Origin: DATAEU01 sp046724395
GTDB taxonomy: Bacteria > Actinomycetota > UBA4738 > HRBIN12
Reading direction: 5' to 3'
DNA: 33,785 nucleotides
NCBI GenBank assembly: GCA_046724395.1
Contig: JBKOWM010000131.1
Location: 1 to 33,785 of the forward strand
In this document: piece after piece, positions 14,894-23,454 of the stretch
Layout of the letters: every line of letters begins with the position of its first letter
Position numbering within the stretch: the first letter of the stretch is position 1
The notes under the pieces: generated by a model
The model's input: only the letters and a program-made list of their open reading frames with translations
Databases searched by the model: none
Told to the model about the DNA's origin: nothing
Position numbers and translations under genes: made by a program

Positions 14894-16267
14894 TCAGGCG
14901 GGCGGACCCGAACGGGACCCGGGCCGGACCAAACGGACCGACCGCACGCCCCACGTGGGCCAGCCATCGTCGCTCGGCTCTGCGACGAACGAGACGTAAT
15001 TCGTGCGGTCACGATTCAGCAGCCGCGGCGGCACCGCGATCGACAGGACGTCGCCCCACGCCCCTGCCGCGCCCGCAGGTACCTCGGCGACCCGCCGCCA
15101 GTTGACGAGTAGCGTGACCTCACCCGCCTGGATGTCGAAGCCAGCGTATGCCACTCGGTAGCGTCGGCGCCGGCCGCCGACCTTGTAGACGACCTCCTTC
15201 GGATGCGATGTATCGCGGCCAGGGACGTTCCCGAGGGCATCCTCGTACGGGATGCCGACGGGCAGCGCGGGCCGCTGATCGGGTATCGGAATGACGTGCT
15301 GCAGAGGTTGCCAGTCGATCGGGGGCGTGATCGGGAACGTGTAGTAGCTCGCGCCGATGATTCCGCGCTCACGTACCGCTTCGACGAACCCTCTCGTCTC
15401 CGCACGCGAAGCCCCGATCCCGCCGATGACGTGGATCGCAACCGTCTGGTCGCCCGTCCGCCGCCGGATGATCCCGATGTTCTGCGCGGTGTACCAGTGG
15501 GCGGCCTCCTCTCCACTGACGCGCCACGTGAAGTACGTCATCGGAAGAAACACGTCGTACGTGCGGGCAAGCGATCGGAAGGGAAACCCCGGCCAGTACG
15601 TGCCCGAGTAGTCCAGGCCGCGGGGCGATGGGATGATTGCGCCGAGGGCGTAGTGGGCGCCGACGGCCTCGCGAAGCCGGGTCGAAAGCGCGAGGAGCCG
15701 GCGCGTCCTCGTCGAGGACCGTCGAACCTCCGGCGACTCGATGTCGAGCGCAAACGAGTCGAACGCGTTTCCGTGCGGTGAGCGAAAGCCGACAGCGGCG
15801 AGCGATCGATGCAGGTCCAGCGAGACGTCTCGGAAGCCGGGCAGGTACCACGCAACGACATCGATGCCCTGTCGATGAGCCGCGTCCACGAATTCGCCGA
15901 TCGCGTCCGGGTAGACAAAGGGTTTGCCCCTGTTGAAGTTCGATGTCTCGAGGTACAGCGTTCGAATGCCCTCCGTGGCCATCTTCCGCACGGCAGCGCC
16001 GGGGTGCGACCATGCCACGTCGTAGACGTCGATCCACGTCCCGAGGCCCCGGTACATCGCGATCCGGTCGTGCCGCGTCACCTCGGCTACCGATTCCTCC
16101 AGACCGCCCAGTTGCGCCGCGCCACCCCTACTCCCCCGATGCGTTGCACTGGAAGCGCCGAGGCCCCCTCGCTGCGCCGGCTGCAATAAGCGGAGAACGA
16201 GGACGGCAAGCAGCGACGTCACGAGTGCGACGATCGCCGCCCGGGCCCCCGGTCGGGCGTCGAACAT
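14894..16267 (-). CDS. Membrane-anchored glycoside-hydrolase-like (TIM-barrel) protein
   Basis: The 457-residue protein starts with a short cytoplasmic stretch and one hydrophobic helix (about residues 11-30, AAIVALVTSLLAVLVLRLL), an uncleaved anchor or signal. A low-complexity linker follows. Residues about 70-330 resemble glycosidase-like TIM barrels: YRGLGTWIDVYD, IRTLYLETSNFN, VDAAHRQGIDVVAWYLPGF, FDSFALDIE, YDVFLPMTYFTW and IGGIGASRAETRGFV. The D-I-E and M-T-Y strands are where such enzymes keep active residues. A beta-rich C-terminal part follows (WRRVAEVPAG, YVSFVAEPSDDG). Function as a hydrolase acting outside the membrane is inferred. ATG 16267 is chosen because it starts just before the anchor. 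Confidence 0.7.
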   Translation of the reverse strand: MFDARPGARAAIVALVTSLLAVLVLRLLQPAQRGGLGASSATHRGSRGGAAQLGGLEESVAEVTRHDRIAMYRGLGTWIDVYDVAWSHPGAAVRKMATEGIRTLYLETSNFNRGKPFVYPDAIGEFVDAAHRQGIDVVAWYLPGFRDVSLDLHRSLAAVGFRSPHGNAFDSFALDIESPEVRRSSTRTRRLLALSTRLREAVGAHYALGAIIPSPRGLDYSGTYWPGFPFRSLARTYDVFLPMTYFTWRVSGEEAAHWYTAQNIGIIRRRTGDQTVAIHVIGGIGASRAETRGFVEAVRERGIIGASYYTFPITPPIDWQPLQHVIPIPDQRPALPVGIPYEDALGNVPGRDTSHPKEVVYKVGGRRRRYRVAYAGFDIQAGEVTLLVNWRRVAEVPAGAAGAWGDVLSIAVPPRLLNRDRTNYVSFVAEPSDDGWPTWGVRSVRLVRPGSRSGPPA

Positions 16268-16395
16268 GGAGCCGTACAGTACGGGATCGGGCGGACGCTG
16301 TGGGGGACGTTCGCCACTAGGATGGGCGCGGCGGCACGCGAGGACCGCCCAAACGGAGTCGCCAGACCACGCCGGTAAGACCGAAAGGAGTGGAA

Positions 16396-18048
16396 GTGAG
16401 CGACGCCGTCGCGGCGCGCGCGCTCGTCGATCGGTATTGGGAGGGCCTGCTCGAGACGGAGCCACTCCTGGGCACGCAGGTCGGCGACGAGCGCTACGAC
16501 GACCGCCTTCCCGATCCCAGTGAGGCCGGCATCGGCGCCCGCGAGGCGTTGCATCGCGGGGCACTCGAAGAGCTCGCCCTAGTGGATCGCGACGTCGACG
16601 ACCTGGGCCTGCGAACGACGCTCGATATGCTCGAGGCGATCGCGCTGCGCGACCTGACCGAGATCGAGCACCGCCTCGACCGGCTTCAGGTCGTCAGCCA
16701 CTTCTGGGGACCTTCCCAGCTCCTCGGCGAGCTCGGATCAATTCAGCGAGCCGACACCCCGGACCGTCTCGGGCGGTACCTCACGCGACTGCGAGCGGTT
16801 CCCGCCTACTACGCGGCCGTGAGCGACGTGGCCCGCTCCGGCCTCGCGGTCGGCATCATCGCGCCGAGGGTCGTTGCGGAGCGGACGATCGCGCAGATCG
16901 AGCGGTTCCTGGCGGTGCCGGTCGAGGACTCCCCCGCGCTGATGTCGGTCCCCGAATCCGACGCGGCGGGCCGGGACGCCGTCGTCGACGTCCTGCGCTC
17001 GGACGCGCTGCCGGCGCTCGCGTCGTTCCTCGCGGTTCTTCGCGACGAGTACCTGCCGCACGCAACGGAGACGATCGGTCTGCTCGCGCTGCCCGGCGGC
17101 GAAGCGATCTACGAGGCCGAGATCCTGTCGTGGACCACGTTGCCGTTGTCGGCGCGTCACGTCCACGATCTGGGTGTCGAGGACCTCGAACGAATCCAGG
17201 AGGAGCGGCGTTCGTCGGCCGAAGCGCTCGGGTCGCCGGATCCGGCGATCGCCGTCCGTTCCCTGAACGAGAGCGGTCGCAACGCGATTGGCTCCAAGGA
17301 GGAGCTGAAGGAACTCGCCGAGGAACAGATAGGACGCGGCTGGGATGCCGCGCCGAGGTTCTTCGGTCGCCGTCCTCGGCAGAACTGCGAGGTACGACTC
17401 GTCGAGGAGTTCCGCGAAGCGGACATGGCATTCGCGTTCTATCAGCCGGCCTCAGAGGACGGGTCCCGACCTGGCATCTACTACGTCAACGGGTTCGGGC
17501 TCGCCGACCGGCCGCGCCATCACTTGGCCACGACGACGTATCACGAGGCGAACCCCGGTCATCACTTCCAGATCGCGATCGAGCAGGAGATGGGCGACCG
17601 CCCGGCCCTCCGCCGATTCGGCGGGCTGATGGCGGGCAGCGCGTTCGCCGAGGGGTGGGGCCTGTACAGCGAGCGACTCGCCGATGAGATGGGGCTGTTC
17701 GTCGACGAGGCGGAGCGCTTGGGGATGCTCGATGCGCAGGCGCACCGTGCAGCGCGATTGATCGTCGACACGGGAATCCACGCGCTCGGCTGGTCTCGCG
17801 ACCGAGCGATCGCCACCCTCGAGGACGCGGCCGTTCCGCACACGGATGCGGTCATCGAGACCGACCGGTACATCACGATGCCCGGGCAGGCGCTCGCCTA
17901 CAAGATCGGTCAGTTCGAGATCGAGCGACAGCGCGAGGAGGCGGCCAAGCGTCTCGGGGATGGATTCTCGCTGCCCGCGTTCCACGACAGACTGCTCGCG
18001 CTCGGGTCGCTTCCGCTACCGGCGCTCCGCCGGGAGCTGAGCACCTAG
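16396..18048 (+). CDS. DUF885 family protein, putative zinc carboxypeptidase-like
   Basis: The 550-residue protein is a DUF885 member, a family of helical zincin-like proteins with no N-terminal signal here. The metal motif is YHEANPGHH (His383-Glu384, His389, His390), with the downstream glutamate in EGWGLYSE (Glu419). Other family markers are the late MPGQALAYKIG segment and the closing LGSLPLPALRREL. Peptidase activity is expected from the fold but rarely demonstrated. AAAGGAG at 16384-16390 overlaps an in-frame GTG at 16390 and is correctly spaced for GTG 16396, so the latter is chosen. A TAGGAT box at 16318-16323 may be its promoter. Confidence 0.88.
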   Translation: MSDAVAARALVDRYWEGLLETEPLLGTQVGDERYDDRLPDPSEAGIGAREALHRGALEELALVDRDVDDLGLRTTLDMLEAIALRDLTEIEHRLDRLQVVSHFWGPSQLLGELGSIQRADTPDRLGRYLTRLRAVPAYYAAVSDVARSGLAVGIIAPRVVAERTIAQIERFLAVPVEDSPALMSVPESDAAGRDAVVDVLRSDALPALASFLAVLRDEYLPHATETIGLLALPGGEAIYEAEILSWTTLPLSARHVHDLGVEDLERIQEERRSSAEALGSPDPAIAVRSLNESGRNAIGSKEELKELAEEQIGRGWDAAPRFFGRRPRQNCEVRLVEEFREADMAFAFYQPASEDGSRPGIYYVNGFGLADRPRHHLATTTYHEANPGHHFQIAIEQEMGDRPALRRFGGLMAGSAFAEGWGLYSERLADEMGLFVDEAERLGMLDAQAHRAARLIVDTGIHALGWSRDRAIATLEDAAVPHTDAVIETDRYITMPGQALAYKIGQFEIERQREEAAKRLGDGFSLPAFHDRLLALGSLPLPALRRELST

Positions 18049-18920
18049 CTCCCGGGGGGTTTCACCGCGTCCAGCAACAGGTAGTCGATCAGCCGGTGAC
18101 GTCGTAGGAGCTCCACCTGACCGACGCCCATGCGGGCGGCGAGGCGAACGACGCGCGGGACCGTCCGGTCGGTCTCGCGCAATCGCTGCCGAGCGAACGT
18201 GAGAGCCGGGTCGATCACGCGCGTGCCGACGAGCGTCGCCTCGACGCCCTCGAACCCGGCGGCGATCGCGGCGTCGAGAATCCGACCCGGCGACGCCGAG
18301 GCCGACAGGCGCAGTCCCCACACGCGCAGCTGGGCGAGTCCGGCCGCGAGCTCCGGGATCGTTCGAGGCCGTCGCAACGTGGCGACGTCCGACATTGACA
18401 GGACGCCGCCGGGCCGAAGCACCCGGAACGCCTCGCGGAAGAACCCCCCACGTGAGGAGAAGTGGAACGCGGCCTCGACGCTGAGCACGGCGTCCACGCT
18501 CGCATCCGCAAGCGGAATCCTGACGGCGTCCGCGTTCACCGCCAACGCGCCCGCGCGCGCGAGTCGGTCCCGGCCGGCGACGAGCTGCGCCAGCGCGATG
18601 TTCATCGCGACGAGGCGACGCGGGCGCAGGACCTCCGCGATGAGCTCGTCCTGGGCGCCGAGACCGTTGCCGACGTCGAGTACCTCACCGTGTTTCGGCA
18701 GCGGCTCGGCCACCCGCGCGACCAAGCGACGGACCGCGACGGGCGCCTCCGTCGGGTCGTCGCCGAGCCCCTCCCACAGACCGAGGTTCAGCCACCCCTC
18801 GTCCAGGGCGAGGAAGAAGTCCGGCCCAATGCTGTCGTACACGGTCGAGGTCGGGCGTCGGCCCCGCTTCAACAGCCGCGCGGCATGCCGGACGTTCGCA
18901 GCCGTGATGCCCTTCGTCAC
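18045..18920 (-). CDS. SAM-dependent class I methyltransferase
   Basis: The 291-residue protein has a Rossmann methyltransferase core. Motif I is LDVGNGLGAQD (residues near 95-105, with Asn where Gly or Cys is usual), then VNADAVRIPLADASVDAVLSVEAAFHF and the FREAFRVLRPGGVLSMSDV strand. The layout, with an N-terminal helical part (YDSIGPDFF) and a long C-terminal tail, resembles sterol/phosphoethanolamine or polyketide small-molecule methyltransferases; the substrate is unknown. The GTG start at 18920 lies six bases after TACGGT. Its stop shares the CTAG palindrome with the stop of the convergent DUF885 gene. Confidence 0.85.
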   Translation of the reverse strand: MTKGITAANVRHAARLLKRGRRPTSTVYDSIGPDFFLALDEGWLNLGLWEGLGDDPTEAPVAVRRLVARVAEPLPKHGEVLDVGNGLGAQDELIAEVLRPRRLVAMNIALAQLVAGRDRLARAGALAVNADAVRIPLADASVDAVLSVEAAFHFSSRGGFFREAFRVLRPGGVLSMSDVATLRRPRTIPELAAGLAQLRVWGLRLSASASPGRILDAAIAAGFEGVEATLVGTRVIDPALTFARQRLRETDRTVPRVVRLAARMGVGQVELLRRHRLIDYLLLDAVKPPGS

Positions 18921-18926
18921 GCCGCG

Positions 18927-18932
18927 ACCGTA
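18927..18932 (-). promoter_or_regulatory. Candidate -10 box six bases before the methyltransferase gene
   Basis: TACGGT (minus strand) is followed by CGCGGC and GTG 18920. GAGGAGG lies further upstream, before the box, so it cannot be the ribosome-binding site if transcription starts at the GTG. Confidence 0.5.
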
Positions 18933-18952
18933 CCTCCTCGACGCTCGGGCTG

Positions 18953-18982
18953 TTGACGCGCGCCGCCACGGTCGGCAACGCT
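18953..18982 (+). promoter_or_regulatory. Possible promoter of the class III aminotransferase gene
   Basis: TTGACG (18953-18958) is followed after 18 bases by AACGCT (18977-18982). The -10 part is weak. It is placed correctly for a leader containing the strong GAGGAGG ribosome-binding site at 18998-19004. Confidence 0.3.
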
Positions 18983-19013
18983 CACCCCGACCAACGCGAG
19001 GAGGCCCGACGCC

Positions 19014-20372
19014 ATGGAGAGCACCGTCGATCGAGCGCGGCTGCGGGAGCTGATGCGCCGGGAGCAGGACCGGTTCGTCGCCGACCACCCCCGGTCGAAG
19101 GAGCTCTTTGATCGCGGCCGGGCGAACCTCCTCGCCGGCGTCCCGATGCCGTGGATGACAGAGTGGGCCGGCCCATACCCGATCTTCGTGGCGGAGGCGG
19201 AGGGCGCGCGGTTCACAGACGTCGACGATCGCACGTACGTCGACCTGTGTCTCGGAGACACGGGCGCGATGACGGGTCACGCGCCGAAGGTTGCGGTCGA
19301 CGCGATCGCCGCGCAGGCGGGCAAGGGAATCACCCTGATGCTCCCGACCGAGGATTCGATCTGGGTCGGCGCAGAAATGCAGCGCCGGTTCGGCCTCCCC
19401 TACTGGCAGTTCTGTCTGACCGCGACCGACGCGAACCGCTTCACGTTGCGCTTGGCCCGCGCGATCACGGGACGGCCGAAGATCCTCGTGTACTCATGGT
19501 GTTATCACGGTTCGGTCGACGAGACGATCATCGCGATCGAAGGAGGCGTCGCGCGGCCCCGGCCGGGCAACATCGGGCCGGCGGTGGACCCGACGGTCAC
19601 GACGCGTGTTGTCGAATTCAACGACGTCGAGGCCCTGGAAGACGCGCTCGGACACGAAGACGTCGCGTGCGTCTTGGCCGAGCCCGCGCTGACCAACATC
19701 GGCATCGTCCCGCCGGACCCGGGTTACCACGAGACGCTCCGCGCCCTGACACGCAAGCACGGGACGTATCTGGTGATCGACGAGACGCACACGATCTGTG
19801 CAGGGCCAGGTGGCGCGACGAAGGCGTGGGGACTCGAGCCGGACTTCCTCACGATCGGCAAGCCGCTCGCGAGCGGCATCCCGGCGGCGTGCTACGGCAT
19901 GAGCGAGGAGGTCGCGGCTCGAGTCGGCTCCGCTATGGCCGGTGCGCCGACGACGGACGTGGGAGGCATTGGCGGGACGCTGTCGGGCAACGCGCTCTCC
20001 CTCACCGTGATGCGTGCGACGCTCGAGCACGTGCTAACCGACGAGGCGTTCGAACGGATGATCGACCTCGGCGACCGGTGGGCGAAAGGGGTCCGGGACG
20101 GGATCGAGAAGCACGGGTTGCCCTGGACCATCCAGCGGATCGGCGCGCGCGCCGAGTACTGGTTCACCCCGACGGCGCCGCGCACCGGCGGAGAGGCCGC
20201 CTCCGCCGACGACCACGAGCTCGCACGGTTCACCCACCTGTACGCCCTGAACCGTGGAATTCTGTTGACGCCATTTCACAATATGGCGTTGATGTCGCCC
20301 TCGACGACCGATGAGGACGTCGACGCACACACGGCGGTGTTCGATGAGATGGCCGCGGACCTCACCGCCTGA
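19014..20372 (+). CDS. Class III PLP-dependent aminotransferase (glutamate-1-semialdehyde aminomutase-like)
   Basis: The 452-residue enzyme has the class III layout: G-x-R-F-T-D-V-D-D near residue 65, LTATDANRFTLRLARAITGR, the Y-H-G loop (WCYHGSVDE), VLAEPALTNIGIV, VIDETHTICAGPGG (the cofactor Asp in DETHT) and the Schiff-base lysine in TIGKPLASGIP (Lys283). It resembles aminotransferases annotated near glutamate-1-semialdehyde aminomutase, but ATDANRF replaces the usual G-T-E-A phosphate-binding stretch and GGA replaces parts of the gating loop. It is therefore probably a separate transaminase rather than HemL. GAGGAGG nine bases before ATG 19014 fixes the start. Confidence 0.87.
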   Translation: MESTVDRARLRELMRREQDRFVADHPRSKELFDRGRANLLAGVPMPWMTEWAGPYPIFVAEAEGARFTDVDDRTYVDLCLGDTGAMTGHAPKVAVDAIAAQAGKGITLMLPTEDSIWVGAEMQRRFGLPYWQFCLTATDANRFTLRLARAITGRPKILVYSWCYHGSVDETIIAIEGGVARPRPGNIGPAVDPTVTTRVVEFNDVEALEDALGHEDVACVLAEPALTNIGIVPPDPGYHETLRALTRKHGTYLVIDETHTICAGPGGATKAWGLEPDFLTIGKPLASGIPAACYGMSEEVAARVGSAMAGAPTTDVGGIGGTLSGNALSLTVMRATLEHVLTDEAFERMIDLGDRWAKGVRDGIEKHGLPWTIQRIGARAEYWFTPTAPRTGGEAASADDHELARFTHLYALNRGILLTPFHNMALMSPSTTDEDVDAHTAVFDEMAADLTA

Positions 20373-20393
20373 TCGGCGCGGCGACCGAGGGGC

Positions 20394-21638
20394 TCAGGCC
20401 ACCCGCTCGGAACGGAACGCGTCCCGAAGCCTGACCCGGCCGCTTTGGAGCACCGCGCGCGAGTAGGCCCGCGTCGCCACGGGGATGAGCAGGAGGGCGC
20501 CGGCGACGGTCACCGCCGCAGAGAGCGCCCCGGTCGCGAGCGACGCCTGTCCGAGCACCAGCCGCGACGGCATCGCGAGCGGCGCCGAGAACGGGATCAG
20601 GGACGCGACCGCGGCGAGCGTAGACGAGGGGTTCGCAACGGCCTGCATCCCCAGGATGAAGGCGACGACGATGACGAGCGACAGTGGCGTGATCGTTGCC
20701 TGAAGGTCCTCCTGCCGAGAGACCAGAGCGCCGGCGACGGCGAACAGCGACGAATAGAAGGCAAAACCGAGGAGGAACCAGGCGATCACATACACGACCG
20801 CGAGCGCGGCGCCGGCCGGAAACTCGAGCGCACCCGTCGCGAGGGCGACGCAGATGCCGGTCGCCCCGATGAGCATCAGCTGGCACAGTCCGAGCGCCCC
20901 GATTCCAAGGATCTTGCCCCGGAGCAGCTGAGCCGGGCGGATCGTCGCGAGGAGGACCTCGATGATGCGCGAGGCCTTCTCCTCCACGACACCGGAGGCC
21001 ACCCAGTAGCCGTACGCGAAGAGCTGCCCGTAGAGCGCGAGGACGCCGACGAACGCGACGGACGCTGCCTGGCTCCGACGAGGCGGCACCGGCTCGGTTG
21101 ACCGCACGGTCGGCGGCGGGCGGTCGAGCGCGTTCGAGATCTGATCGGACGACAGTCCCTCCTCGGTCAGCACCCGACGAACCTCCGCCTGCTGGATCGA
21201 CACCTGGAGGGCGGCGACGAGCTGCTGAGGTGGCGTCGACTTCACGACGATCTCGCCGTCGACGATGGCGGCCTGAACGTCGCCCTCCCGTACGGCGGCG
21301 GTCGCGGCGGAGGAGGTTCGGTACGTGCGCGTGGAGAGCGAGAACCCGAGCGACCGCGCGGCGGTACGCGCCAGGCGCATCGACGACACCGACTCGTCGC
21401 CGACGACGCCGACGCTGAATCGCTTCGGGCCGCCCGAGAGCGAGGCGACGAGGATGAACCCGACGAGGAACGCGAGCGTGACGGCGGTCGAGATCTTGAA
21501 GCTGCGGTCGCGCGCGCGCTCGACGAACTCCCGTCGGGCAACGAGCAAGAAGGCGCCGCGATCTGTCGTCCGGCGAACGGGAGCACCGCCCGCGGGCGCG
21601 GCAGGCTGAGCCGCTGCCTCGGCGACGGGTGCGCTCAT
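20394..21638 (-). CDS. ABC-2 type permease, NatB-like
   Basis: This 414-residue permease partners the ATPase encoded just upstream. It has one N-terminal helix (about residues 46-66), a large extracytoplasmic domain of about 150 residues with FSVGVVGDE and VREGDVQAAIVDGEIVV, then five or so helices from about residue 195 on, containing the ABC-2 signature EEKASRIIEVLLATIRPAQLLRGKILG. This layout is that of NatB-like exporters of sodium or unknown substrates. ATG 21638 overlaps the ATPase stop (ATGA). A 15-residue Ala/Pro-rich stretch precedes the first conserved block. Confidence 0.9.
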   Translation of the reverse strand: MSAPVAEAAAQPAAPAGGAPVRRTTDRGAFLLVARREFVERARDRSFKISTAVTLAFLVGFILVASLSGGPKRFSVGVVGDESVSSMRLARTAARSLGFSLSTRTYRTSSAATAAVREGDVQAAIVDGEIVVKSTPPQQLVAALQVSIQQAEVRRVLTEEGLSSDQISNALDRPPPTVRSTEPVPPRRSQAASVAFVGVLALYGQLFAYGYWVASGVVEEKASRIIEVLLATIRPAQLLRGKILGIGALGLCQLMLIGATGICVALATGALEFPAGAALAVVYVIAWFLLGFAFYSSLFAVAGALVSRQEDLQATITPLSLVIVVAFILGMQAVANPSSTLAAVASLIPFSAPLAMPSRLVLGQASLATGALSAAVTVAGALLLIPVATRAYSRAVLQSGRVRLRDAFRSERVA

Positions 21639-22531
21639 CGGGCCGCCACCATCCGGCGAAAGATCTCGGGCAGCGACGGCTGCACCACGGCGAACGTCCG
21701 GACCGACCCCGCGGCCCGGGCTGCGTCGAGAAGCGCCTCGGTGGACGTCCCGTCGCGAAGCTCCACGACGGCGCCTTCGGGAAGCGGCTCGATGATGCGG
21801 ATGCCCTCGAGCGCGTCGATCCACCCCAGAGCGCCGCCCGTCACCTCGACGCGAACGAGCCGCCGCGAATCCGCACCGCGGAGGTCGGCGATCCGCGCGT
21901 CTGCCACGATCCGGCCGCGGTCGATCAGCACCACGGAATCGCACAGCCGCTCCACCAGCTCCAGCTGGTGGCTCGACAGCACGACGGGGACCCCCGCGGC
22001 CGCGCGATCGCGAAGGACGCCGGACAGCAGGTCCACACCGACGGGGTCGAGGCCGGAGAACGGCTCATCCAGGACGAGCAGCTCGGGACGGTGACCCAGG
22101 GCCGCGGCCAGCTGAACGCGCTGCTGGTTTCCGAGCGAGAGCGCCTCCGTCCGATCGGCCGCGCGGCCCGCAACACCGAGCGTCTCGAGTGCCCGCATCG
22201 ACTCGCGCCGAGCGTCGGCCCGCGCGACGCCGTGCAGCTGCGCGAGGTACACAAGCTGATCCAGAACCCGCATCTTGGGATAGAGTCCGCGCTCCTCGGG
22301 CATGTAACCGAATCGGCGACGGACCGTTCCATCGATCTCGGCGCCGCGCCAGCGGACGAACCCGTCGTCGGCGGCCAACACCCCGAGCACGATGCGCATG
22401 GCCGTCGTCTTCCCGGCCCCGTTCGGCCCGACGAACCCGATCATCTGACCCTCGGGCACGGAGAACGAGACATCGTCGAGCGCCACGACGTCGCCGAACC
22501 GGCGCGTCACGCGAACGAGCTCGAGCGTCAC
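21635..22531 (-). CDS. ABC transporter ATP-binding protein, NatA-like
   Basis: The 298-residue ATPase has Walker A GPNGAGKTTAMR, the signature LSLGNQQRVQLAAAL (NQQ in place of SGGQ-like residues, as in NatA-type proteins), Walker B LLVLDEPFSGLDP and the switch histidine in LSSHQLE. A C-terminal extension of about 80 residues is typical of ABC-2 exporters. GTG 22531 overlaps the stop of the oxidoreductase gene (GTGA), and its own stop overlaps the permease start, so the set is translationally coupled. Confidence 0.93.
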   Translation of the reverse strand: MTLELVRVTRRFGDVVALDDVSFSVPEGQMIGFVGPNGAGKTTAMRIVLGVLAADDGFVRWRGAEIDGTVRRRFGYMPEERGLYPKMRVLDQLVYLAQLHGVARADARRESMRALETLGVAGRAADRTEALSLGNQQRVQLAAALGHRPELLVLDEPFSGLDPVGVDLLSGVLRDRAAAGVPVVLSSHQLELVERLCDSVVLIDRGRIVADARIADLRGADSRRLVRVEVTGGALGWIDALEGIRIIEPLPEGAVVELRDGTSTEALLDAARAAGSVRTFAVVQPSLPEIFRRMVAAR

Positions 22532-23454
22532 CGGATCCGAAGGACCGCCTTGCCGGCGATCCGGCGATCCAGCAACGCGTCCACGGCCGAGGCGGCGTCT
22601 TCCCAGGGGGTCACGAGGTCGATATCGGCACGGAGGTCGCCCCGGCTAACCATGTCGACGAGGAAAGCGAGCTCCGGCGACCCGAGACGCTCTTGCAGCA
22701 GCTCCCAGACCACGAAGAGCCCTCGCATCCTGGGGGCACCACGCCGGTAGAACGTGCGCGGATCGAATTCGGTGGTGGAGTTCGAGGAGTTGCCCAGGGT
22801 GACCACCGTGCCCTCGGCGGCGACGCGGCCGAGCGCGGCCGCCAGGGAGGCGCCGCCCACCGACTCGATGATGAGGTCGAACGGCTCGCCGTCGGACTCG
22901 AGACCGACACGGATCTCGTCGGCTCCGAGCTCGGACAGGCCAGCCGCGCGATCGGGTGCGGTGACGATCGCCACGACGTGCGCTCCCTGGGCCTTCGCGA
23001 TCTGGATCGCGAAGCGCCCCAGGCCGCCATTGGCCCCGGTGACCGCCACCCGGCGCTGGGACAGGTCGCCGCCGAGTCGCGACGCCGCGACGGCGGTGAC
23101 GCCCGCAACGGGAAGCGTCGAGGCGATCTCGAACGAGAGGACGTCGGGGAGCTCCGCGAGGTGCGCCGTGCGAACGGCGGCCCGCGCGGCCCACGCCCCC
23201 CCGTTCACCCAGCCGACGACCCTCGCGCCCCGGGGCGGACCGGTTCCGTCCGCCGCCGCCGCCGCCACAACCCCAGCGAGGTCCCAGCCCGGCACCGACC
23301 CCCACTCCGCCGTGCGCAGCGCCGCGCACTCGCCGCGATTGAGCGACGCCGCGCGGACGTCGACGAGCGCCTGCTGGTCCTGGGGCTCGGGCTCTAGCAC
23401 GTCGCGCATCTCCACGAGCGACGACGTCGACGGCGCCGCGACGAGCGCTCGCAT
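22528..23454 (-). CDS. Zinc-independent quinone oxidoreductase / MDR-family NADPH reductase
   Basis: The 308-residue protein belongs to the medium-chain dehydrogenase/reductase superfamily. It has the N-terminal catalytic barrel (VRAASLNRGEC, GWDLAGVVAAAAADGTG, GARVVGWVNGGAWA) and the nucleotide-binding motif ANGGLGRFAIQIAKAQGAHVVAI. Structural-zinc cysteines are absent, as in quinone oxidoreductases. The end, WEDAASAVDALLDRRIAGKAVLRI, is typical. The ATG at 23454 shares a base with the stop of the aldo-keto reductase gene (TGATG). The substrate is unknown. Confidence 0.88.
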   Translation of the reverse strand: MRALVAAPSTSSLVEMRDVLEPEPQDQQALVDVRAASLNRGECAALRTAEWGSVPGWDLAGVVAAAAADGTGPPRGARVVGWVNGGAWAARAAVRTAHLAELPDVLSFEIASTLPVAGVTAVAASRLGGDLSQRRVAVTGANGGLGRFAIQIAKAQGAHVVAIVTAPDRAAGLSELGADEIRVGLESDGEPFDLIIESVGGASLAAALGRVAAEGTVVTLGNSSNSTTEFDPRTFYRRGAPRMRGLFVVWELLQERLGSPELAFLVDMVSRGDLRADIDLVTPWEDAASAVDALLDRRIAGKAVLRIR

